A stretch of 64,000 nt of DNA from Schistosoma mansoni (lineage: Eukaryota; Platyhelminthes; Trematoda; Strigeidida; Schistosomatidae). Every line of letters begins with the position of its first letter. Positions within the stretch are counted from its first letter, which is position 1. The stretch covers positions 7,055,801-7,119,800 of the forward strand of contig NC_031496.1 in assembly GCF_000237925.1 (NCBI RefSeq). The letters are read 5' to 3'. Below, in pieces: positions 1 to 10,314 of this stretch. Position numbers and translations under genes: made by a program. The notes beneath the pieces are model-generated. The model was not told the origin of the DNA, searched no databases, and was given only the letters and a program-made list of their open reading frames with translations.

Positions 1-282
1 ACAAGCATTTCATCCTAATATCGAACTCCTTAGCAGTACGTATCCTTGACCTCACCTAGGATTAAACCTATGGACTTCAGTTCTGACAGTAAGTGCTTAA
101 CCTCTGGAATGGCCTCCAGCAATATTCATGCCTAACTTCAGTCGACTGTAAAGAATTAGAGTACTGCCAGTGATTTATGGAAATAAAAAGTTATGTTAAT
201 TATACGTAGGGAAATGGAAATGACAAATTAAATAGAGTATATGGCCTTTAGAATACAACAAATTCAAATAAAGTTTAAATAC
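1..282. other. Intergenic, nothing recognised
   Basis: AT-rich DNA without a convincing reading frame or repeat match inside this window. Confidence 0.5.
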
Positions 283-360
283 TTACTTACTTACTTATGC
301 TTGTTACCCTCGTGGAGGAGCATAGGCCGTCCATCAGCATTCTCCATCCAGTTCTGTAAA
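283..360 (-). mobile_element. RTE-like retrotransposon 3' end fragment
   Basis: The ACTTACTTACTTA run followed by the GCTTGTTACCCTCGTGGAGG block matches the start of the longer minus-strand element at 18594-19003. Only about 75 bp of the 3' end survive here. Confidence 0.6.
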
Positions 361-696
361 ATGCATGGTAAATTTAACAGAGTGAAACTGCGAAATTGGT
401 CATTTTTTAGTAGTGGGTAAATCTATTGGTTAGTACCTATGAGATAATTCTGATTTATTGTTGGGGACTTGTATTAGCATACTTTATAAGTAATCAAAAT
501 GCTACAAACTTATTCTTGTATTTCATTTTCCCGTGGATCTGAAACTTAATAACATTAACGTTTATCTCATTTATTTCTTTAAATAAATTTGTTTCCTACA
601 TTGTTTTTAACTGTAAATTGATTTTACTGAATGTCGACTTTTGTATTTTCCATTTTTATTAATTTCTTTTGGATTGATTAATGTGAACTGTGATAA

Positions 697-888
697 CGTC
701 CTATTATGGGACTCCTCAGTCGATCGGCTAAGTGCTCTGGTGCGAGACTGGTAGGTCATGGGTTCGAATCTCGCGAGCGGGATCGTGGGTGTGCACTGCT
801 GAGGAGTCCCATAATAGGATGAAACGGTCGTCCAGTGTTTCCAGTTTTTCCATGGTGGTCTAGTTTCAATTGACTCATGATTTCAAGT
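697..888 (+). repeat. Family A tRNA-headed repeat with hammerhead core
   Basis: A tRNA-like head (pol III B box GGTTCGAATCT) is followed by a hammerhead core and the shared tail GGTCTAGTTTCAATTGACTC. The first 25 bp are an inverted piece of the same core fused to the head, so the copy is rearranged at its 5' side. The same unit recurs at least ten times in the window. Confidence 0.85.
793..838 (+). ncRNA. Type I hammerhead ribozyme, core intact
   Basis: Stem I arms are GCACTG and CAGTGT. The conserved CTGAGGAG is followed by stem II (GTCC/GGAT, ending in a G-U pair), then GAAAC, a 2-bp stem III and the cleavage triplet GTC. Cleavage is expected after base 832. All invariant core bases are present. 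Activity is inferred from the known schistosome hammerhead and was not tested. Confidence 0.75.
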
Positions 889-1734
889 ATGAAAATGACT
901 TATATATTCTTACTTCATATCATACATTGTTTGGGAATGAATGAATGAACAGATGAGTGGAAATGAATATTTGGCATACACATACATGACTGAGGTTATT
1001 GGTAACGTCTTCATTGTTCAATAAGTATGTTGTATCAAGTACTTTTGGTCATTTTTCCTTTTATTTAGTAGGTGAATGATGGATATTGGAGTGTAATTTT
1101 CACTAAGAATTTCATGACAAACCTTTGACGTTATTTACAATTATTTGAACATCACTGTAAGGCAATCCATAATACCGATTAGGAAACCCAAAGTTTTAAA
1201 AGTTTAGGGTTGAAATGATATCTCAAGTAAAAATCACACTTTATTATACAACATTTATCTAGTAAACGAACGAAAAATGTTCGAAAGTACCGAGTATAGT
1301 GCACTTACAGAACATTGAGAGCATCTCGAATGACTTCAGCGCACGCACAATTAGTGAATTTTTTTAATTATAAATGAATCCAATATAAACGATCGATAAA
1401 GTAAATACTCGTTCCTAAACATATTTTTGGTCTATCTAGCTTGTAACTTAAAGTAGGATTCAGAGCGCATGTGTTCATCCTATATACGATTCGACAGTTG
1501 TAGTTATATGATTCCTGAGTTGATGTTCACATTGAGAGTTAAATTCATTACCTATTACTTTAAATAACAACACAATATTCATTAAACTATGAGGTTTATA
1601 ATGACCATTAATAGGTATTTCCTAAATGTCTCTAATTTATTATGAACTTAATCTGATCGATTGCTACTCTATCCATTTTGAAAGGTTATGTACATAAATA
1701 TTTAACTAGTGTGATTATAAACAGAGATTAATGG

Positions 1735-2100
1735 TGGCCAGCAGTGGAATCCAGGATACACGTTCCGTCCTATTTGAGAAGCTTCGACTGAATGTACCTG
1801 CATCCCAGAGTTGAGGCGAATAGTATTGGATACGAGTCCCAGAGTGAACATCAACTCTAGGATGACATTATATCCAGCTGATGAGTCCCAAATAGGACGA
1901 GATGAGCATTCTTGATTCCACTGCTAGCCACTACCATTCATCGCTGTTTATAATGCTTGTGACCTAAGGCAATATCTAGGCGATCCTCACAAGATGCACA
2001 TATGTCAATATGCACATATGTCAATAAGAGATTGATCAATCACAGTCCTAAACATCAATGAGAAGATTCAAACAAGCAATACAAAATGAATTTAGGCAGT
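1735..2100. repeat. Family B (Sm-alpha-like) repeat, compound inverted copy
   Basis: A minus-oriented core piece (1735-1790) faces a plus-oriented unit that runs through the CTGATGAGTCCC core at about 1880 to the 3' spacer (AATGCTTGTGACC...). The plus core has GAGA in place of GAAA, so it should be dead. The spacer includes a small direct duplication (ATGCACATATGTCAAT twice). Confidence 0.8.
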
Positions 2101-2793
2101 GTGACTATTTATTTATATTATTACTTCTATTGTTTATTCTTTTCTTGAAATAACTGTACAACTTTTAATGACATATCTCAATTTCATCTATTCAATAAAT
2201 TTCAATTCGTCAGTGTATAAAATCCATCATAAGTTACTTGGACAATATCAGTAAAAAAGTTTAGCTCAAAAAAACAAAACACTAATGTTTATTTAATACC
2301 ATTTGGGAGTACAAAAGTAGAATTATTTACACACCTGAGGAATACAAAACTTTTAGTTGCGATAGTAATAATAATAATCATAGTATCTTACATTTTTACG
2401 TAATTACCAATCCATCTGGTTGTTACTGATCATAACTTCAGTGGAGATGGTGATGGTGATGATGAAGATGATGGTAATGATTCTGCATTTTTATATACGC
2501 CACATTCTGTTACCATGATTAGAGAACAATAATAATAATAGTAATCATAATAAGAAGAAAGCCAAACGTTACCCTGTAGTTAATATCGGCTATTTAATTA
2601 CTTTAAGCTAATTAGAAACAGAAATAAGAATAAAACTAAATTAACTTTACAATATGTTATTTCATTTAATGTGTTTAATTATGAACAAAAATGTAGCGGG
2701 CGCAAATGTGCATATGTAGGATTGTAGAAAAAAAAATTACATGCAAGATAAAATTGTCTTTTTATGGAAACACCTGTTTGAAAATACCAACTT

Positions 2794-2821
2794 TATTATT
2801 ATTATTATTTGTAGTAGTAGC

Positions 2822-2865
<44 letters not shown>

Positions 2866-3080
2866 GAGGAGGAGGAGGAGGAGGAGGGAGAGGAGGGAGG
2901 AGGAGCAGGTAGGGGAGCGGCGTAGTATTAGTATTGGTAATATTCATATTAGTAGTAGTAGCAGTAGTAGTTGTGGTAGTAATAGTAGGAGGGGGAAGAG
3001 GAGCAGGGAGGGGAGCGGCCTAGTATTAGTATTGGTAATATTCGTATTAGTAGTAGTAGTAGTAGTAGTAGTAGTAATAT
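2794..3080. repeat. (ATT)/(AGT)/(GGA) compound microsatellite
   Basis: Blocks of ATT, then AGT, then GGA triplets are followed by a second, less perfect AGT block. A unit GTAGTATTAGTATTGGTAAT is repeated at about 2920 and 3020, so the array itself is partly duplicated. Reading frames here give only poly-Ser, poly-Val or poly-Thr and are not genes. Confidence 0.95.
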
Positions 3081-4284
3081 GTGTAACAGTTTGTAGCAAG
3101 GTTACTCTGACTATAATCGACTATTATCATTGCTTTTCATATTAATCATGGTAAGAATCATGGTAAGAAATCATCGAACAGTTTTATTTTAATAAATATT
3201 AATAAGAATATATATATATATAATACTTTTGTTTATTATATATCAATGTCTAAAGGTTAGTAAAACCATAGCAACTCTGTTGAAAGGCATAATAATAATA
3301 ATAAATCGGTATTCCGAACGAATCATTTAGTTCCCTAATTAATATAAAAATGGTATGAGGAAGAAAACAATTTGGTTTTAATAGTCTTAAAAAAAACTAA
3401 AGTAATGGCTACAAAATTAAGTCATTAAAAAAACTGAGCAATTTTTTTGTGTTATGGGGGGGGGAGGGAAACATGGAATGTTGAATGGTAAATAGTTTGT
3501 AAAACTATTTCTATGAATGTAAATCATGAAAATAAAATAAAATGTTAAGCATACATGTATGCGTATATGCATGTACACATAGATACATGCACCAATACAT
3601 GTTAATGATGTAAAGGAAACGAATAGAATGGAGAAATAATGAATAAATAAAAGGTGTATGTTGTATTCATTACAGATTTTTGTTCTCAAATGGAGTACCA
3701 ATGAAGTTCAAGTAGCATTAAGGTAGACATTTTGTCTTTGTATAAAAGTGTTAAGTAGTTTGGATTCATAAACTTATCTGAGATCAAACTCTGGACATCT
3801 GAATTAGTATACAATCGTTTGAAATTCACATTTTAGTCAGTTGTCAATATTAAGCAATTATTGTATAATTTCATTTGCGAGCAAACAGCTAATTCTTGTC
3901 ATGCATGGTTGAACTCCACAAATCGTGGATTTTAACTAGAACTATGGAAATTTAATGCAAAATCAGTCACTAATCAGAATACGAATAATGTTTAATTGGG
4001 AACAGTTGTAAAGATTAGTTTAAATTAATGATCTAATGCTCATTGGTTTTCAGTTGTTCTTTGGTTAATCCTTCTTACTTGACGTAAGAAATTCTTGAAC
4101 AAATTTTTTCGGTCCAACTTATATTATTGTATAGTTTATATTAGACAGTGACTACTAGTCAAGTTCAAAATGCTTTTTTTCTTTGTTTTTTAGAGACACA
4201 TTTTGAAATATTTTGGTTCATTATTATTGTCGCGTTCCACTAAGACTTGAAATTTATACGCTAATTCACTTAGTATTGTTTGTT
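3081..4284. other. Intergenic, low-complexity AT-rich DNA
   Basis: Contains a short (AT)n at 3209-3222 and a G9 run near 3457. No gene or repeat family is recognised. Confidence 0.5.
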
Positions 4285-4540
4285 TGAATCTTCCTATTGA
4301 TGTTTAGGACTGCAACTGGTCAGTCTCTTATTGGCATATGTGCGGCAAGTGGCTATCAGGACTCAGAAGCTGAGTGAATAACGTGATGGCGTTTGAAGCG
4401 AAAGGTACTGGGTTCGAGTCCCAGAGTGAACATCAACTCTAACGTGCAGGTACATCCAGCTGGCAAGTCCCAAATAGGACGAAATGCGCGTCCTGGATTC
4501 CACCGCTAGTCACTATCCATCTTTGCTTACACGCTAATTG
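4285..4540 (+). repeat. Family B (Sm-alpha-like) repeat with mutated hammerhead
   Basis: The tRNA-like head has an A-box-like AGCTGAGTGAATA and a B box GGGTTCGAGTCCC. The ribozyme core reads CTGGCAAG instead of CTGACGAG, so catalytic bases are lost. The rest of stem II, GAAA and CGCGTCCTGGATT are kept. Confidence 0.85.
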
Positions 4541-4784
4541 TCGTTAATCCTAGAATGTTATTTACTAAACTGCTTCATGACAGTAACCTTTTATCTGTCG
4601 TTGTATATTAATCAGCTGTAGTTCTATTCTTGCGTTGACTTCTACCTGTTGACTGACTTCAAATATTCATTAGGTTAGATTGTAATTATGGTTTTTGAAA
4701 TCCTACGTATACTGATTACTTGTCATAGTGGTTTTGATTGCTACTCATAACTAATTATGTAGAGAAAATGTTATTTAACCTTTC

Positions 4785-5115
4785 AAGAGGTCATTCAAAG
4801 CTTGAACAAAAAGGCTGAGCAGTGGAGTTCAAATCACGTCTGTTGTGAGGTAGAAACTCATTGAAAACAATTGGTGAACGGTTGCTCAACTTCGTGGATT
4901 GGTCGAAGTTAGACATTAACACCATCGGATGCCGGCTCAGTGGTCTATCGGTTAAGTGCTCTGGTGCGAGACTGATAGGTCCTGGTTTCGAATCTCTCGA
5001 GGCGGGATCGTGTATGCGCACTACTGAGGAGTCCCATAATAGGACGAAATGGCCGTCCAGTGCTTCCAGGTTTTCCATGGTGGTCTAGCTTCAATCGACT
5101 CATGCTTTCGACTAT
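4785..5115 (+). repeat. Family A repeat, long copy with 5' extension
   Basis: This copy includes the upstream module (AGTGGAGTTCAAATC... GTTGCTCAACTTCGTGGATT) that precedes the tRNA-like head in full units. The hammerhead region (about 5015-5062) keeps CTGAGGAG but has an A facing C next to the core and GAAAT in place of GAAAC, so stems I and III are weakened. Confidence 0.85.
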
Positions 5116-7588
5116 GAAAAAGGTTGAGCATATTCGATTTCCTAAAATACACAATAAACCTCTCAAATTGTTGACCATATCTTGTTTACATGTGCACATA
5201 ATCAAATAATTGAAAATTATGGTTTATTTTCAATTGGTTCGGATAATCACACATGAATCAAAGTATATCGCTCACATAAAATGTTCTTCTTAGTAGTTAT
5301 ATTTAAAATATAATTATTAGACATCAGCCATCATCATAGATTAGCTTATTAATTCGTGTCTAGTCTGATATATTTTTGAGTGCGTGTGAAGAAAAAGAGC
5401 AAAAGTGAACGGATGAGTTAGAAAGAATACGAAACTTACTTCCTTTTACCAATGGAACTAATCAATAACAATTACTAGTATCATGAAACCGGGACAATTC
5501 AATTGTCACGACTCGAAGTGTTAACATGAAAATTTAGAATCTGTTACAATTAAGCAATACGATATTTGTTACTAACCCCTAAATCAAACAATAGAACTCA
5601 TACAGTTAATATCAATAGACTATTAATTTTTTTATCTTATAACAACTTGAATAACGACAATGAAAATTTCAGCATTGCATCATCGAACTCAGAATATTAA
5701 TAATTAAAATAAATTATGGTGTCAAATATGAGATCATTGAGAAATGATCATGTTGATAGGGTTATTATCGTTATCATTCAACTTATTGTATGTGTATATG
5801 TGCATGTTATGCGTAAGTATGTATGTCAACATCATGTGCGAACATGTGAGTCAGATATAATTACTAAATGAAAATGAATAAATATAATTGTCATATCGAT
5901 TTCACCTATTCACTTATCCATTCATTTGCTCATGCTAACACGTTTTCACACCTTTTCTCTGAGCCTTAGTGACTAGATGAGGATGAGTCCAAACATAGCC
6001 AACATTTTTGTTTATAATAATCGTAATTAATATCTCAAATTAATCTCTTTCCATCATAAATTTTGTATTAGTTTTTATAATCCATTGTAAAATTGTCTTG
6101 TTAATTAACTTACTATATTTATTAATAAAACCTATGGAGTTAAGAGAATTGTATGTTATCTACCTGACCGTCAACAGAAAACATACATCTAATTTAATCT
6201 GAATTTGTATGTAATATTTACCACGGAATGACGTTAGCTGGGTATTATTGTGCTTCTGAGAGAGAGAGACTGATAATAGATTGTCGAACTTTGAACTTAC
6301 ACCAATCATCAAAATACCTGATAGGGCCCCACACTACCAGTGTATAGAAAACTTCAGGCGCATAAATGTATGCCCACTTGGTATAAAAAGATATTAAACA
6401 AACTTATCTCTATATGTTAACTCAGTGGATCTGCAGTAGTATATCAATGCCAGTTGATATATTTCTTAAGAGGACAATGGGAGAAGTATTAAAAAACTTA
6501 AGGAAACTGTTTAGATGATTTAGTGGAAATTTCGTAGAAATATGAGTAGATTTTCCCCCAATAGATTACAATTAGTTAAAGTATTACTAGATAGCTTAGA
6601 ATTCGGTCTCATTTGAAAATCATAACCTGTGAAGTTAAAAAAGTCACGAGTAATAAAGTAAGTTATCACCGATAACGATAGTTACATTATATAATAGAGT
6701 GGCTTAAATTTCAAAGCCTAAATGATTAGATCATAAGGCATAGGCTTGGTGATGTCGTAAACAAATATTATCTACTAATACGATTGTTGTGAGATGATGC
6801 GAGATTGAAAGCGTTTTTCTAAAATTCACGTTCTATTTTTATTTCTGTCATTAGGAAAAATAGACTAAATCAAAGGTGAAGATGAGGGTATAAGTTTAAA
6901 TCAAGTGTTATTACAAACACAAACCAAATTGATTGGCAGTTTGAGTATAATTGACTGATAGAGATTACATCATATCGTAAAATCACCTGATATTGAAAAT
7001 GTTTGCCATTAAACTTTAACTGAATAATAAGCTAGGTATAAAACTCTATGCGTAATCCGAAAATTTTGTCGTCTTGCTAACGGGGTATTTCAAATTAAGA
7101 CCATGAAAATGAATCGAGGCAACCTTGTTTTAAACATTTGTAGAATGAATGTCACTTCTTGTTTAAAACTATTTCCAACAGATGATAAGAGAAAAATATT
7201 TTTATTGATTTGACAAGTATTCTACAGGTCAGTACATGAATTGACATTAACAGTACTCCCTGAATTGCTGTAAAATGTATTAACATAAAACAAATACATA
7301 TCACTATGGAACTTCAATGATCCTGAATTTTAGTAACTCATATCACACATTTATCATTTAATTTTTGAATGGGAATCTAATGGTCTTTATTATCTGCACC
7401 AAATATGGAGAGAGCTATTACAATTTAGGCAGTTGTACGTTTTTGATAATTTCCCGTCTACATTCCTTGATTATTATGTTGCAACCAATGTCATGCCTGT
7501 ATATGCTTTATTGCTGATTTAATTTTATCGAATAAGTTGCAATTTGGCGACGGACTTTGTTGACATAGTTTGTTACTAATCATCTAAC
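5116..7588. other. Intergenic, nothing recognised
   Basis: About 2.5 kb of AT-rich DNA. I see no splice-supported exons, no tRNA-like heads and no long repeat shared with other parts of the window. Confidence 0.5.
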
Positions 7589-7965
7589 TGTAGGGCCAGT
7601 GAAATGTCACTGAGCCCTAGCCAAATCATCTTGCAGTTGGGTTACTGAATATCAGACAGATCATCGATCCCTGTCAAAGGACAACCAACGTGTGTCAATT
7701 AATCGTACACCATGGACTGGCCTATGGGGTGGTGGTCTTACTTTCGCTTGTACCTACTTTAACTAATATATTTCAGTGATAACGTCCTTTGTGTTGTACA
7801 GTCTTCAAAGCATCCATAGTACCATGATACGACGGTGGGGTAATCCACGTAAGGTGCTGACAGCGAGGTGTGACTTCCACATTAGCTGTTGGCTACACCA
7901 TTCCTGTCTAACGCGAATAGGCCTACAAACATTCAACATAGATCATCTAAAATGGTGATCTACAA
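7589..7965 (+). repeat. Unclassified 380-bp dispersed repeat, copy 1
   Basis: Starts TGTAGGGCCAGTGAAATGTC and matches 40290-40672 closely along its length. Shared blocks include GATCATCGATCCCTGTCAA, TGGACTGGCC, GTCCTTTGTGTTGTACAGTC and AATCCACGTAAGGTGCTG. It is richer in GC than its surroundings. It has no long conserved frame, so it may be a SINE or a non-autonomous retroelement end. Confidence 0.75.
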
Positions 7966-8869
7966 GACACTAAATTTCTCAGTCATACAGATCAATATTA
8001 ATGGATCAAAATATAACCATGAATAATGGAGGGTCAAATCCTACTGTAGATTGTAGGTGCACCTAGTTGATGAATGTTAACTAAAATATAAATTGAGTTC
8101 TGATCAATAAAACTGTTTCTAATTTTAGCTGAATAATGATATAATACATGAGATGAAGTGTAATACGTAGGAAATGCTTAATTATTTGATTAATCAGATT
8201 CACTGTGAATTTCATTAACCCAAAAAGTTGGAATAATGGACATGTAATTGTACAGGATAATCAGGAAATTCAGGTGAACAATATATTCTATAATAAAAAA
8301 ATGTAAAATAATAAAAACAACCTTTTTAGTAAAATTCGAATAACAACTATTCCTACCTCCCCTTCTCGAATTGTTCTATAGAGATTTAACAGTGATATTG
8401 ACCTTGTTAGTTCCAACGAACATTACCAGTTAAAGGCATCATGAGCATATCATATAGTATCCCAAGTTGGGTACTTCTCTTCCACAGCCCTTTGATCTGA
8501 AGTTTATCACTGTTTCGGTTACTCTCAAATCTCAATGTTTTCTTGGTTTAAATGTTTTATGAGATGCCTTACCTGAGAAAATTTGACAATAACATCTCAT
8601 TAAGATATGTGTCAGGAACATTTTTGAATACAACAGAAATGTTTAATAAAACTGTCTTTGGATATGAAATTCTGTCTTTTTAAGAAAATTGCAAATAAAT
8701 AAAGCGATTGTAAAAAATGTAGGTAATATTGCGACCTTTTAAGAATGTATAACTGAATCTTAAAAATGTTGCCAACGAATATGAATTAGATTCTTTTTTT
8801 ATAAGCTTCAGCATTCAATACCTATTTATTTTCAGAATGAGGATTTGTGGAGATTGTGGTAATTGAATT

Positions 8870-9060
8870 CATGAATCAATCTAAGCTAGACCACCATTGA
8901 AAACCTGGAAGCATTGGACGACTGTTTCGTTCTATTACGGGACTCCTCAGAAGCGCGAACTCTGGACTCGAACCGACGACCTTCGGTCCTGCGTGCGAAT
9001 GATTAACCTGTAGACCACTGAGTCGGCATCCAACATATATATATATATATATATATATCA
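8870..9060 (-). repeat. Family A repeat, minus copy, next to an (AT)n run
   Basis: Tail, core and tRNA-like head are all present in reverse. The core keeps CTGAGGAG and GAAAC, but stem I and stem II pairs are damaged (AATGC and GAAC variants). An (AT)13-type run at 9034-9058 abuts the head. Confidence 0.8.
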
Positions 9061-10027
9061 TTGAAACGGTGACCTACAAGTTATTAGTGTAACTCTCCTA
9101 CCAGTTTAGATAGAAGCCTAATTAATAATGTATTTTTTAATCACATTAACGTATGATAAAAATTTCATATTCAAATAATCGATTCATTATATTCATTTCC
9201 ATATCAATTTACATTCACCAACCTTTCAATTACATTGTTTATCCCTCTCTCTTAAAGAATATTTAAAATTGTCCAATAGAAATATCTAAAGTAAATATAT
9301 ATAAAATCACTTTCTCTACTTTACTATCTCTCTCTCTTTTCTAACTTTTGTGTTATTTACATTTTGTCATCCAATCGCAAATAAGATGGATAAATAATGA
9401 AACTGAATGGGTGAATTTTTTACATTTTTCAATAGAAAGTTTCACTCATAGAAGAAGAAGCAGAGGAAGAAGAAGAAGATTCCAATTTATTAATATTCGT
9501 TAATTAACCAATCGAAATGATAATTGTTCACTTATTCCTAAATAATTTACAGATCAAATCTATGTTGTGACACTTTTTTCATACTTCATGCTAACCCTAG
9601 TCACTATGATTGAATACATACATATATATATATATATACAACAGACATACATACAAATCTCCACCATACAAACATACACACATACATACATACATACTTG
9701 CAATTAAAACAATATGATATATTAATACAAATAATTAAAATCAATTATATTGAGAAATAAAGAGACTTTAGGATTTACCTCCCCCCCTTCCACCCACTCA
9801 TTTATATAATTAATTCCTTGAATTTTATTGGTTATTTTCAGTTGCCATATATCTATGCGGCTAAGAGGGGGAAAATATTTTACTATTATTACTAATAATT
9901 ATAGTATTAAGGTGAGAGAAGTGTAAAGATGAATAGATTAGTCAAAGTATCATTGATAATAAACGTTTTATAAATAGTAGAATCATCATTAATTAAGTAT
10001 TACTATCATAATTGCTTATTACAGTGT
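9061..10027. promoter_or_regulatory. 5' flank of homeobox gene, no defined motif
   Basis: Sequence upstream of the first recognised coding exon: AT-rich with short simple repeats (GAA near 9455-9480, AT and ACAT runs 9615-9710, C8 near 9780). No clear promoter element can be named. A 5' UTR exon could lie here or further upstream. Confidence 0.3.
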
Positions 10028-10066
10028 ATGGTACTAAACACAGATGGATTCTTTTTCCATAGCTAA
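10028..10066 (+). other. Short upstream ORF overlapping the start codon
   Basis: ATG at 10028 opens a 12-codon frame that ends with TAA at 10064-10066. It overlaps, in another frame, the ATG at 10044 taken as the homeobox protein start. If it is in the mature 5' leader it could lower initiation at 10044. Whether it is transcribed is not known. Confidence 0.35.
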
Positions 10067-10314
10067 TTTAATTGATACACATTCAGAAAGAATAAATGAT
10101 CAAGATCATTTTAATAAAGGATCAGAACAAACACTGGATAATACTTCTGTATTAAATACATTTTTAAGTTTAACTTCATTATCATCTAAGAACAATAACA
10201 ATCATAATAATGTATCACATTTGGAATCTAAATTAATCAATTTATCAAAGGATATTTCATTGATGGATAATGAACAAATACTATTTGGGAATATGTTAGA
10301 ATCTAAATATGAAT
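10044..10314 (+). CDS. bap: Homeobox gene exon 1 (start, eh1-like motif)
   Basis: ATG at 10044. The donor is GAAT|GTAAGT and the exon ends after one base of a codon. It encodes 90 residues, rich in Ser and Asn, with the eh1-like motif right after the start. The frame stops within 12 bases past the donor, which supports splicing. Confidence 0.8.

Noticed and set aside
720-790. tRNA gene suggested by A and B boxes
   Set aside because: No cloverleaf can be closed, no CCA-side acceptor stem is seen, and the segment recurs as the head of family A; it is a tRNA-derived repeat head.
2741-3145. 134-codon Ser/Arg/Val-rich open frame and its overlapping frames
   Set aside because: Entirely produced by triplet microsatellites; all three frames and the reverse are open for the same reason.
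4791-5205. Open frames on both strands with [18 protein letters not shown]-like protein, also seen at 11448, 26602, 34685
   Set aside because: They translate the family A repeat and its hammerhead; similarity between them is repeat homology, not a protein family.
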